Translations under genes and position numbers: made by a program
From: Pelomonas sp. SE-A7
GTDB lineage: Bacteria > Pseudomonadota > Gammaproteobacteria > Burkholderiales > Burkholderiaceae_C
Assembly (NCBI RefSeq): GCF_030345705.1
Contig: NZ_JAUASW010000001.1
Span: 2,728,001 to 2,792,000, forward strand
Reading direction: 5' to 3'
DNA: 64,000 bases
Shown: positions 47,014 to 58,071 of the stretch, piece by piece
How positions within the stretch are numbered: position 1 is the stretch's first letter
Layout: the number at the start of each line of letters is the position of its first letter
Notes under the pieces: generated by a model
The model's input: the letters and a program-made list of their open reading frames with translations, nothing else
What the model was told of the DNA's origin: nothing
Database searches by the model: none

Positions 47014-49071
47014 TCAGCGCTTGGCCTGGTCGAGGCGCGCCACGCCCAGCGCGACGCGAACGGTGTCGGCCACATTCTCGGGCGTAAATCCGAAATGCTT
47101 GAACAGCACCGGCGCGGGCGCCGATTCGCCATAGGTATCGATGCCGACCACGGCGGCGCAGCCGTACTTCCACCAGTAGTCGGTCACGCCCATCTCGACG
47201 GCGATGCGCGGCAGGCCGGCGGGCAGGACTTCCTGCTTGTAGGCCTTGTCCTGGCGGTCGAACACCGTCGTCGACGGCATCGAGACCACACGCACCGCGA
47301 TGCCATCCTTGGCCAGCTGCTGCTGGGCATGCAGGGCCAACTGCACTTCGGAGCCGGTGGCGATGATGACGGCTTGCGCCTTCTTGCTCAGGCCGACCTC
47401 GGCCGGCTCGGCCAGCACGTAGCCGCCCTTGGCGATTTCGTCCACGGCAGTCTTGGGCGCATAGGGCAGGTTCTGGCGGCTCAGGGCCAGCACCGAAGGA
47501 CGGGTGGGGTTGCCGATGGCCATGGTCCAGGCGACCACGGTTTCGGTGGTGTCGGCCGGACGCCAGACATCCAGGCCCGGGATCAGGCGCAGCGAGGCCA
47601 CATGCTCGATCGACTGGTGGGTCGGGCCGTCTTCACCCAGGCCGATGGAGTCGTGCGTGAACACATGGATCACGCGCTGCTTCATCAGCGCAGCCATGCG
47701 GATGGCGTTGCGGCTGTAGTCGCTGAAGGTCAGGAAGGTGCCGCCGTAGGGGATGTAGCCGCCATGCAGGGCGATGCCGTTCATGATGGCGGCCATGCCG
47801 AACTCGCGCACGCCGTAGTTGATGTGGCGGCCGCCGTTGGAGGCACCATTGGCTTCGAAGCGCAGGGCCGGGGTCGACTTGGTGTTGGTCAGGTTGGAAC
47901 CGGTCAGGTCGGCCGAGCCGCCCAGCAGTTCCGGCAGCGCGGCGGTGAAGGTTTCCAGCGCCAGCTGGCTGGCCTTGCGGCTGGCCACGGTCTGGGCTTC
48001 GCCATGGGCCTTGACCACGGCGTCAACAGCGGTCTGCGCGAAGTTGGCCGGCAGCACGCCGGCCATGCGGCGCTGGAACTCGGCAGCCAGCTCGGGGAAG
48101 GCCTCGGCATAGGCGTCGAACTGGGTGTCCCAGTCGGCTTCCAGGTTGGCGCCCTCGGTCTTGGCATCCCAGGCGTCGTACACCGCCTCGGGCACGACGA
48201 AGGGCTCATGCTCCCAGCCCAGGGCCTCACGGGTCAGCTTGATCTCGTCGGCGCCCAGGGCCTCGCCATGGGCCTTGGCCGTGCCGGCGCGGTTGGGGCT
48301 GCCCTTGCCGATGGTGGTCTTCGCGATGATCAGCGTGGGCTTGGTCTCGCTCATCTTGGCCTTGGCGATGGCAGCGTCGACGGCATTGACGTCGTGGCCG
48401 TCCACCGGGCCGATCACGTTCCAGCCATAGGCCTGGAAGCGCTGGGCCGTGTTGTCGATGAACCAGGGCTGGACCTGGCCATCAATGGAGATGCCGTTGT
48501 CGTCGTAGATGGCGATCAGCTTGTTCAGCTTCCAGGCGCCGGCCAGGGCGCAGGCCTCGTGGCTGATGCCTTCCATCAGGCAGCCGTCGCCCAGGAAGGC
48601 GTAGGTGTGATGGTCGACGATGGCGTGGTCTTCGCGGTTGAATTCCTTGGCCAGCAGCTTCTCGGCCAGGGCCAGGCCCACGGCATTGGTGATGCCCTGG
48701 CCCAGCGGACCGGTGGTGGTCTCGACGCCCGGGGTGATGCCGACTTCCGGATGGCCCGGGGTCTTGCTGTGCAGCGTGCGGAAGCCCTTCAGCTCGCCGA
48801 TCGGCAGGTCGTAGCCGGTCAGGTGCAGCAGGGCATAGATCAGCATCGAGCCATGGCCGTTGGACAGCACGAAGCGGTCGCGGTCGGCCCAATGCGGATT
48901 GGCCGGGTTGTGACGCAGGTGGCGGCTCCACAGCGCGACCGAGATCTCGGCCATGCCCATGGGGGCACCCGGGTGGCCGGAATTGGCTTGCTGCACGGCG
49001 TCCATGGCCAGTGCGCGGATGGCGTTGGCCATCTGGGAGGTATTGCGGACGACTGCAGCTTTCTCGGCCAT
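47014..49071 (-). CDS. tkt: Transketolase
   Basis: 685-residue thiamine-diphosphate enzyme of the pentose phosphate/Calvin pathways. TPP/metal motif GDGCLMEGISHEACALAGAW, with the paired Asn in IAIYDDNGISIDG. Early substrate histidine motif QQANSGHPGAPMGMA. Pyrimidine-domain motif NYGVREFGMAAIMNG with the catalytic glutamate, and THDSIGLGEDGPTHQ. The ATG at 49071 gives the normal N-terminus. A -10-like TAAAAT lies 32 bases upstream. With gapA and rpe it completes three carbon-pathway enzymes in this window. Confidence 0.97.
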   Translation of the reverse strand: MAEKAAVVRNTSQMANAIRALAMDAVQQANSGHPGAPMGMAEISVALWSRHLRHNPANPHWADRDRFVLSNGHGSMLIYALLHLTGYDLPIGELKGFRTLHSKTPGHPEVGITPGVETTTGPLGQGITNAVGLALAEKLLAKEFNREDHAIVDHHTYAFLGDGCLMEGISHEACALAGAWKLNKLIAIYDDNGISIDGQVQPWFIDNTAQRFQAYGWNVIGPVDGHDVNAVDAAIAKAKMSETKPTLIIAKTTIGKGSPNRAGTAKAHGEALGADEIKLTREALGWEHEPFVVPEAVYDAWDAKTEGANLEADWDTQFDAYAEAFPELAAEFQRRMAGVLPANFAQTAVDAVVKAHGEAQTVASRKASQLALETFTAALPELLGGSADLTGSNLTNTKSTPALRFEANGASNGGRHINYGVREFGMAAIMNGIALHGGYIPYGGTFLTFSDYSRNAIRMAALMKQRVIHVFTHDSIGLGEDGPTHQSIEHVASLRLIPGLDVWRPADTTETVVAWTMAIGNPTRPSVLALSRQNLPYAPKTAVDEIAKGGYVLAEPAEVGLSKKAQAVIIATGSEVQLALHAQQQLAKDGIAVRVVSMPSTTVFDRQDKAYKQEVLPAGLPRIAVEMGVTDYWWKYGCAAVVGIDTYGESAPAPVLFKHFGFTPENVADTVRVALGVARLDQAKR

Positions 49072-49103
49072 GGTGTTCGGGGCTGGTTGGGGGAAAACCC
49101 GGC

Positions 49104-49109
49104 ATTTTA
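49104..49109 (-). promoter_or_regulatory. -10-like TAAAAT for tkt
   Basis: TAAAAT on the minus strand within the otherwise GC-rich tkt upstream region, 32 bases before the ATG. The expected leader is about 25 bases. The -35 element is not clear. Confidence 0.45.
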
Positions 49110-49183
49110 CGGGCACCCCGGTTCGAGGCCCCGGCTTGATGCAGAGCAAAGCCTGATGACGACGATGCCGGCACCCTTGAGTC

Positions 49184-49771
49184 ATGAATCCGCTGACGCT
49201 GCGCGTGATCCGCGACGAGCACCGGGCGCTCGCCGCGATGCTGCGCTCCATCCCCCTGCTGCTGGCCGAGCACCGGCGGCGCGGCACGCTGCCGGACTTC
49301 GCGGCGCTGCGCGCCATGCTGTTCTACGTGGACGAGTTTCCCGAGAAGCTGCACCACCCCAAGGAAAGCGAGCTGCTGTTCCCCAAGCTGCGTGCCCGCG
49401 CACCGGAGATCCGCGACACGCTGGACCGGCTGGAAGACGATCACGCCCGCGGCGAGCGCGCGATCCGCGACCTGGAGCATGGTCTGCTCGCCTTCGAGAT
49501 GCTGGGCGAGCCGCAGCGCGAGGCCTTCGAAAAGCAGGTTCAGCGCTATGTGCACGGCTACCTGCGCCACATGGAAATCGAGGAGCGCGAAATCCTGCCG
49601 CTGGCCGTGAAGATGCTGACCGCGGCCGACTGGCAGGACCTGGACGAAGCCTTTGCCGCCAATCGCGACCCGCTGACCGGTCATGCGCCGGAGCAGATCT
49701 ATCAGGCGCTGTTCGAACGCATCGTCCAGGTGCTGCCGGCGCCGCTGGGACTGGGCGAGCCGCTGCAGTGA
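49184..49771 (+). CDS. Hemerythrin-like domain protein
   Basis: A 195-residue four-helix HHE-type protein expected to bind a di-iron centre. Ligand-type residues occur in order: IRDEHRAL (His), EKLHHPKESELLFP (His and Glu), LEDDHARGERA (His) and HMEIEEREILPLA (His and Glu). Cytosolic, no signal. Such proteins sense or handle O2, NO or iron-sulphur repair (as in YtfE/RIC). The DGC and chemosensory genes downstream give no direct link. murU follows 27 bases later in the same direction. Confidence 0.9.
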   Translation: MNPLTLRVIRDEHRALAAMLRSIPLLLAEHRRRGTLPDFAALRAMLFYVDEFPEKLHHPKESELLFPKLRARAPEIRDTLDRLEDDHARGERAIRDLEHGLLAFEMLGEPQREAFEKQVQRYVHGYLRHMEIEEREILPLAVKMLTAADWQDLDEAFAANRDPLTGHAPEQIYQALFERIVQVLPAPLGLGEPLQ

Positions 49772-49784
49772 GGCGATGACTCAC

Positions 49785-49790
49785 TACACT
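49785..49790 (+). promoter_or_regulatory. -10-like TACACT for murU, leaderless arrangement
   Basis: TACACT ends 8 bases before the murU ATG at 49799. It could start a transcript at the start codon, separate from the upstream hemerythrin gene. Confidence 0.4.
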
Positions 49791-49798
49791 GCCGGCCC

Positions 49799-50488
49799 AT
49801 GCGAGCCATCATCCTCGCGGCCGGGCGTGGCGAGCGTCTGCGGCCGCTGACCGACACCACCCCCAAGCCGCTGCTGAAAGTGCACGGCAAGCCGCTGATC
49901 GAGTGGCACATCGAGGCCCTGGCCCGGGCCGGCGTGCGCGACATCGTCGTCAACTGCGCCTGGCTGGAAGAGCAGTTCCCCGCGCAGCTCGGTGACGGCC
50001 GCCGCTGGGGCCTGCGCCTGCACTACAGCTTCGAGCAGCAGGCCTACGGCGGCGCGCTGGAGACCGGCGGCGGCATTGCCACCGCCCTGCCGCAACTGTG
50101 TGCCGAGGGCGAGCAGGCCTTCTGGGCCGTGTCGGGTGACATTTACATGCCCGGCTTCGAATTCAGGGCCCAGGTGGCCGCCGAATTTCTCGCCTCCGAC
50201 CGACTGGCCCATCTGTGGATGGTGCCCACCCAGACCCTGCATCCGCAGGGCGACTTCGCCATCGATGCCGGCGGCCATGCCCGTGCCGATGGCGGGCCGC
50301 TCCAGGTCTTCGCCAACATCGGCCTGTACCGGCCGGCCCTGTTCGAGGTGATTCGCAGCGGCGAACGGGCCCGCATGCGCAAGGCGCTGGACCATGGCAT
50401 CGCCCAGGGCCGCGTCACGGCCGAGCTCTACGGTGGGCCCTGGGTCAACGTGGGCACGCCGAAGCAATTGGCCGAACTGAATGCCTGA
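49799..50488 (+). CDS. murU: N-acetylmuramate alpha-1-phosphate uridylyltransferase
   Basis: A 229-residue nucleotidyltransferase of the peptidoglycan-recycling route: MurNAc-1-P + UTP to UDP-MurNAc. Signature AAGRGERLRPLTDTTPKPLL binds the nucleotide, followed by VHGKPLIEWHIEALARAG. The metal aspartate is in AVSGDIYMP, and ETGGGIATAL and NIGLYRP are MurU-like. Mannose-1-phosphate guanylyltransferase is the main alternative name for this family. The partner kinase gene amgK, often adjacent, is not beside it. The stop codon abuts the convergent diguanylate cyclase stop. Confidence 0.88.
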   Translation: MRAIILAAGRGERLRPLTDTTPKPLLKVHGKPLIEWHIEALARAGVRDIVVNCAWLEEQFPAQLGDGRRWGLRLHYSFEQQAYGGALETGGGIATALPQLCAEGEQAFWAVSGDIYMPGFEFRAQVAAEFLASDRLAHLWMVPTQTLHPQGDFAIDAGGHARADGGPLQVFANIGLYRPALFEVIRSGERARMRKALDHGIAQGRVTAELYGGPWVNVGTPKQLAELNA

Positions 50489-53650
<3,162 letters not shown>

Positions 53651-53657
53651 TGCAAAC

Positions 53658-53663
53658 ATCCTA
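53658..53663 (-). promoter_or_regulatory. -10-like TAGGAT for the diguanylate cyclase gene
   Basis: TAGGAT on the minus strand ends 7 bases before the ATG at 53650. This matches the leaderless pattern of five other genes in the window. AGGA within it could alternatively serve as a ribosome-binding site. Confidence 0.35.
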
Positions 53664-53978
53664 GCCGAGCCCCGAGCGCAGCTCGCACCGGGGCGAGGAC
53701 ACCGCGGCAAGCGTGGCGCAAATTGAACAAGCGATGTCTTGATCGGAGCGAGCCAGCCACCAGGACTTGGGCCACCATCAGGGCGATCCCTGAGGGTTCG
53801 TGGATACCGCCAGCACCAGGCTTCGACGTTGGGTGCCGCGTACCGCACTTTGCTGACTCACATCGCAAGAAAGCTCGAAAATTTGTGAACTAATTCCATT
53901 CGATGCGCCGTAAGCTCGCTTACCTTTGTCCCATTTTGTAACGACGCAGTGAGGGCTGGCCCCTCAGGGAGTACTGCC
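53664..53978. other. Divergent intergenic region before the chemosensory operon
   Basis: About 315 bases. The left part is GC-rich and empty. The right part (about 53860-53940) is the most A/T-rich stretch nearby, including an AATTTGTGAACTAATTCC tract. It has a 14-base palindrome GTAAGC-TC-GCTTAC at 53910-53923, a possible regulator site. No convincing flagellar sigma28 promoter (TAAA...GCCGATAA) is seen. GGGAG precedes the GTG start at 53979. Confidence 0.5.
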
Positions 53979-55127
53979 GTGACCGTTGCAGCGCAAGACA
54001 GCCGCTGGACCAAGTTCGCCCCGCTGGGGCTTGGCGCCCTGGGCGCCCTGGCCTGCCTCTATGGCAATGGCTTCGGGATGTTCGGCTGGATCGCCGGCGC
54101 CCTGCTACTGGCCGGCGGCGCGCTGGTCTGGCGCATGAATCGCTCAGGCCCCGACGAACTGTCTGGCCAGGTGCAGGACTACCTGCAAGGCCAGCAGCAG
54201 CTGGGCGAACAATTGCTGCCGGTCTGGAGCGGCCACATCGAGAACTCGCGCGCCCAGATGGAAACCGCGGTCGCGGCCCTGGCCCAGCGCTTCGGCGGCA
54301 TCGTCGAGCAGCTGCACCAGACCGCGCGCATCAGCGATGCCGGGGCCGGCGGCAGCGGCGGCCTGGTGGCGGTGTTCGCCCATGGCGAGCAGCAGCTGGG
54401 CGAGGTCGTCGCCTCGCTGAAGGCGGCCATGCAGGACAAGGCCGCGATGCTGGCCAAGATCAAGGAGCTGGAGCGCTTCACCATCGAGCTGCAGGACATG
54501 GCGACCGAGGTCGCCCTGATCGCCCAGCAGACCAATCTGCTGGCGATCAATGCCGCCATCGAGGCGGCCCGGGCCGGCGAGCAGGGTCGCAGCTTCGCCG
54601 TGGTGGCGGCCGAGGTCCGCATGCTGTCCAACCGTTCGGCCGAGACCGGCAAGCGCATCGCCGACAAGGTCTCGACCATCAGCAGCGCCATCGTGGCCAC
54701 CTGCGGCGCTGCCGAGCAGTCGGCCGCGCAAGAGCAACGCTCGATCCAGCAGTCCGAGGCCTCGATCAGCACCGTGCTCGACGAGCTGCGCCAGACCACC
54801 AACGCCCTCGTCGCCAACACCGAGGAGCTCAAGAGCAGCCGCGACTACCTGCAGGGCGAGATCAGCGAAGCCCTGGTCCACCTGCAGTTCCAGGACCGCA
54901 TCAGCCAGGTGATGAGCCACGTGAAGCACAACATCGAGCAGCTGCAGTCGACCCTGGCCGGCAGCCAGCTGCACTACGAGCTGCACAGGCGGCTGGACCC
55001 GGTCGATGCGCGCGGCCTGCTGGCCGAACTTGAGAAGACCTATGCGATGGCCGACGAACGTGCCGTCCACAAGGGCAAGGCCTCGGCTCCGCAGCCGCAG
55101 CCGGCCGACGAAATCACCTTCTTCTGA
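53979..55127 (+). CDS. MCP-like chemoreceptor without sensor domain
   Basis: 382 residues. Two closely spaced membrane helices (LGLGALGALACLYGNGFGMF and IAGALLLAGGALVW) have almost no periplasmic loop, and there is no recognisable HAMP domain. A helical signalling region follows, with the conserved hairpin tip DMATEVALIAQQTNLLAINA and AAIEAARAGEQGRSFAVVAA. It ends PADEITFF, a hydrophobic tail that may contact a partner. It must sense membrane or cytoplasmic signals, or serve as a scaffold. The GTG at 53979 has GGGAG eight bases upstream; the GTG at 53949 is less likely. First gene of the che operon. Confidence 0.88.
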   Translation: MTVAAQDSRWTKFAPLGLGALGALACLYGNGFGMFGWIAGALLLAGGALVWRMNRSGPDELSGQVQDYLQGQQQLGEQLLPVWSGHIENSRAQMETAVAALAQRFGGIVEQLHQTARISDAGAGGSGGLVAVFAHGEQQLGEVVASLKAAMQDKAAMLAKIKELERFTIELQDMATEVALIAQQTNLLAINAAIEAARAGEQGRSFAVVAAEVRMLSNRSAETGKRIADKVSTISSAIVATCGAAEQSAAQEQRSIQQSEASISTVLDELRQTTNALVANTEELKSSRDYLQGEISEALVHLQFQDRISQVMSHVKHNIEQLQSTLAGSQLHYELHRRLDPVDARGLLAELEKTYAMADERAVHKGKASAPQPQPADEITFF

Positions 55128-55144
55128 ACAGAGAGCAATCGAAT

Positions 55145-55513
55145 ATGGCAAAGACCATCATGGTCGTCGATGACTCGGCGTCGCTGCGCCAGGTCGTTGG
55201 CATCGCGCTGCGTGGCGCCGGCTACGACGTGATCGAGGGCTGCGACGGCCGCGACGCACTGGCCAAGCTGACCGGACAGAAGGTCCACCTGATCATCAGC
55301 GACGTCAACATGCCCAACATGGACGGCATCACCTTCCTGAAGGCGGTCAAGCAGATGCCGGCCTACAAGTTCACGCCGGTCATCATGCTCACCACCGAGT
55401 CGGCCGAGGGCAAGAAGGCCGAGGGCCAGGCCGCCGGCGCCAAGGCCTGGGTGGTCAAGCCCTTCCGGCCCGAGGTGATGCTGGGCGCGGTGCAGAAGCT
55501 GGTCCTGCCCTGA
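55145..55513 (+). CDS. cheY: CheY-like single-domain response regulator
   Basis: A 122-residue receiver only. Acidic pocket Asp9/Asp10 (VVDDSASLR), phosphorylation site Asp53 (IISDVNMPNMDG), conserved Thr in MLTTES and Lys in VVKPF. It lies 17 bases after the MCP-like gene and should be phosphorylated by the CheA encoded downstream. The output could be a motor or another module; no flagellar genes are in the window. Confidence 0.93.
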   Translation: MAKTIMVVDDSASLRQVVGIALRGAGYDVIEGCDGRDALAKLTGQKVHLIISDVNMPNMDGITFLKAVKQMPAYKFTPVIMLTTESAEGKKAEGQAAGAKAWVVKPFRPEVMLGAVQKLVLP

Positions 55514-55523
55514 GGACCGCGCC

Positions 55524-55814
55524 ATGCTCAAGACCCTCAGCGGCGAGCTGACCATCTACCGCGCGGCCGAGCTCAAGGACGAGCTGCTGCGCGCCCTGGA
55601 CGACTGCGGCGGCATGCTGGAGCTGGACCTGTCCCAGGTCAGCGAGCTCGATTCCGCCGGCCTGCAGCTGCTGATGCTGCTCAAGCAGCTGGCCGTGCAG
55701 CGCCGCCACGAGCTGCACCTGCTGTCGCACAGCCCGGCCGTGGTCGAGGTATTCGAGCTGCTCAACGTCGCCGCCTTCTTCGGGGATCCGCTGGTGATCC
55801 CGCAGAACGTCTGA
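55524..55814 (+). CDS. STAS-domain protein
   Basis: A 96-residue STAS (anti-sigma-factor antagonist-like) domain: LDLSQVSELDSAGLQLLMLL contains the phospho-acceptor-type Ser44. Family members switch partners by serine phosphorylation. STAS proteins occur in some alternative chemosensory clusters, but their role there is not settled. It lies 10 bases after cheY and 22 before cheA, clearly in the operon. A kinase/phosphatase partner is not encoded nearby. Confidence 0.9.
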   Translation: MLKTLSGELTIYRAAELKDELLRALDDCGGMLELDLSQVSELDSAGLQLLMLLKQLAVQRRHELHLLSHSPAVVEVFELLNVAAFFGDPLVIPQNV

Positions 55815-55836
55815 AATCCGCCGGAAGCCACGCCCC

Positions 55837-58032
55837 ATGGATCTTGACGCCGCCCTGCAGACCTTCATCGCCGAGAGCCGCGAGCTGCTCGCCGACATGG
55901 AGAACGCACTCCTCAACCTCGACCAGCATGGCGAGCACGGCGAGGCGATCAATGCGATCTTTCGCGCCGCCCACACGATCAAGGGCAGCTCGGGCCTGTT
56001 CGGCCTGGACCATGTGGTCGCCTTCACCCATGTGGCCGAGAGCGTGCTGGACGAAGTCCGCGACGGCAAGGTGCAGATCGACGACGAGCTGGTCGTGCTG
56101 CTGCTGTCCTGCTGCGACCATCTGAACGAGATGGTCGAGGCCATCGCGGCCGGCCAGCTCGACGGTGCCGAGCAGCAGGCCCAGTCCACGCTGCTGGTCA
56201 ACCAGCTGGGTCGCTACCTGAAACACGACGACGGCGCCGTATCGCTGAACCTGCCGGGCGAGGCCCAGGTCGAGCGCATCGCCCGCGACGAGGATGCGGC
56301 CGACCACTGGCATATCTCGCTGCGCTTCGGCGCCGACGTGCTGCGCAACGGCATGGACCCGCTGTCCTTCATCCGCTACCTGGGCACGCTGGGCCGCGTC
56401 GTGGGCATCGCCACCCTGCCCGACGCCCTGCCCACCGAGCCGGCCCAGATGGATCCCGAGTCCTGCTACCTGGGCTTCGAGATCGCTTTCGCCAGCAGCA
56501 CCGACAAGGCCACCATCGAGGGCGTGTTCGAGTTCGTGCGCGACGACTGCGCGCTGCGCATCGTGCCGCCGCGCAGCCGCATCGCCGAGTTCGTGGCCCT
56601 GATCAACGAGTTGCCCGAGAAGCCGGCCCGGCTGGGCGAGATCCTGGTCGCCTGCGGCAGCGTCACCGAGCGCGAGCTGGACGTGGCACTGAACCTGCAG
56701 GCCGAAGCCCAGGACGACCAGCCCGAAGCTCCGCCGCCACCGCTGGGCAAGATCCTTGTGGACAGCCAGGCGGTGCAGCCGGCCGTGGTCGAGGCGGCAC
56801 TGAACAAGCAGAAGCAGGCCAGCGAAAACAAGGGCCGCGAAGGCAAGGCCGGCGGCGAGGCCCGCTCGATCCGCATCGACGCCGACCGGCTGGACCAGCT
56901 GATCACCCTGGTCGGCGAGCTGATCATTGCCGGCGCCAGCACCGACCTGCTGGCCCGCCAGCGCCAGGACGGCGAGCTGATCGAGGCCACTTCGCGACTG
57001 ACCGGCCTGGTGCAGGAGGTGCGCGACAGCGCCCTGCAGCTGCGCATGGTCAAGATCGGCGCCACCTTCGGCAAGTTCCAGCGCGTGGTTCACGACGTGG
57101 CGCGCGAGCTGGGCAAGGACATCGCCCTGTCGGTCAGCGGCGAGGACACCGAGCTGGACAAGACCGTGGTCGAAAAGATCGGCGACCCGCTGATGCACCT
57201 GGTGCGCAATGCCATGGACCACGGCATAGAGCCGGCCGAGATCCGCGACGCCCGCGGCAAGCCGCCGCGCGGCACGGTCAGCCTCAACGCCTTCCACGAC
57301 TCGGGCAGCATCGTCATCGAGGTCAGCGACGACGGCGGCGGCCTCAAGCGCGAGCGCATCCTGGCCAAGGCCATCGAGCGCGGCCTGGTCGAGCCGGGCG
57401 AGCAGCTGAGCGATTCCGAGGTGTTCGAGCTGATCTTCGAGCCGGGCTTCTCCACCGCCGAGGCCATCACCAACCTGTCGGGCCGCGGCGTGGGCATGGA
57501 CGTGGTCAAGCGCAATATCCAGGCCCTGCGCGGCAGCGTGGGCATCAGCAGCCAGGAGGGCGCCGGCACCACGGTCAGCGTGCGCCTGCCGCTGACCCTG
57601 GCCATCATCGACGGCTTCATGGTCAAGGTCGGCGACTCGGTCTTCGTCGTGCCGCTGGACATGATCCACGAGTGCATCGAATTCAGCACCGAGCCCGGCC
57701 ACGACTACTGCAATCTGCGCGGCGAGGTGCTGCCGCTGGTGAAGCTGCGCGACTTCTTCGAGATCGAGGCCGCGCCGGTGCGGCGCCAGAGCGTGGTCGT
57801 GATCCACCACGCCGGCCAGCGCGCCGGCCTGGTGGTGGACGCGCTGCTGGGCGAGTTCCAGACGGTGATCAAGCCGCTCAGCAAGGTGTTCCAGCAGGTC
57901 AAGTGCATCAGCGGCTCGACCATCCTGGGCACCGGCGCCGTGGCCCTGATCCTGGACATCGCAGCCCTGCTGCACCAGACCGGCCACCGCCACCATGCCA
58001 AGACCCTGACCCACGAACCCAAGGCCCATTGA
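55837..58032 (+). CDS. cheA: Chemotaxis histidine kinase CheA with MshEN-like repeats
   Basis: 731 residues. The P1/Hpt domain has phospho-acceptor His46 (FRAAHTIKGSSGLFG). Residues about 155-245 form a P2-like domain. Residues 265-288 and 302-325 carry two similar motifs, RLGEILVACGSVTERELDVA and PLGKILVDSQAVQPAVVEAA, each completed by Leu...Gln. These resemble the c-di-GMP-binding MshEN repeat. P3 dimerisation (about 345-415), P4 kinase domain (N box HLVRNAMDHG, SDDGGG, SGRGVGMDVV) and P5 CheW-like domain (about 585-715) follow. It is the central kinase of the operon. The MshEN reading is inference from motif likeness. Confidence 0.95.
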   Translation: MDLDAALQTFIAESRELLADMENALLNLDQHGEHGEAINAIFRAAHTIKGSSGLFGLDHVVAFTHVAESVLDEVRDGKVQIDDELVVLLLSCCDHLNEMVEAIAAGQLDGAEQQAQSTLLVNQLGRYLKHDDGAVSLNLPGEAQVERIARDEDAADHWHISLRFGADVLRNGMDPLSFIRYLGTLGRVVGIATLPDALPTEPAQMDPESCYLGFEIAFASSTDKATIEGVFEFVRDDCALRIVPPRSRIAEFVALINELPEKPARLGEILVACGSVTERELDVALNLQAEAQDDQPEAPPPPLGKILVDSQAVQPAVVEAALNKQKQASENKGREGKAGGEARSIRIDADRLDQLITLVGELIIAGASTDLLARQRQDGELIEATSRLTGLVQEVRDSALQLRMVKIGATFGKFQRVVHDVARELGKDIALSVSGEDTELDKTVVEKIGDPLMHLVRNAMDHGIEPAEIRDARGKPPRGTVSLNAFHDSGSIVIEVSDDGGGLKRERILAKAIERGLVEPGEQLSDSEVFELIFEPGFSTAEAITNLSGRGVGMDVVKRNIQALRGSVGISSQEGAGTTVSVRLPLTLAIIDGFMVKVGDSVFVVPLDMIHECIEFSTEPGHDYCNLRGEVLPLVKLRDFFEIEAAPVRRQSVVVIHHAGQRAGLVVDALLGEFQTVIKPLSKVFQQVKCISGSTILGTGAVALILDIAALLHQTGHRHHAKTLTHEPKAH

Positions 58033-58071
58033 GGCGTTGAGCGAGCCAACCAAGAAGCTAGGAGACCTCGA

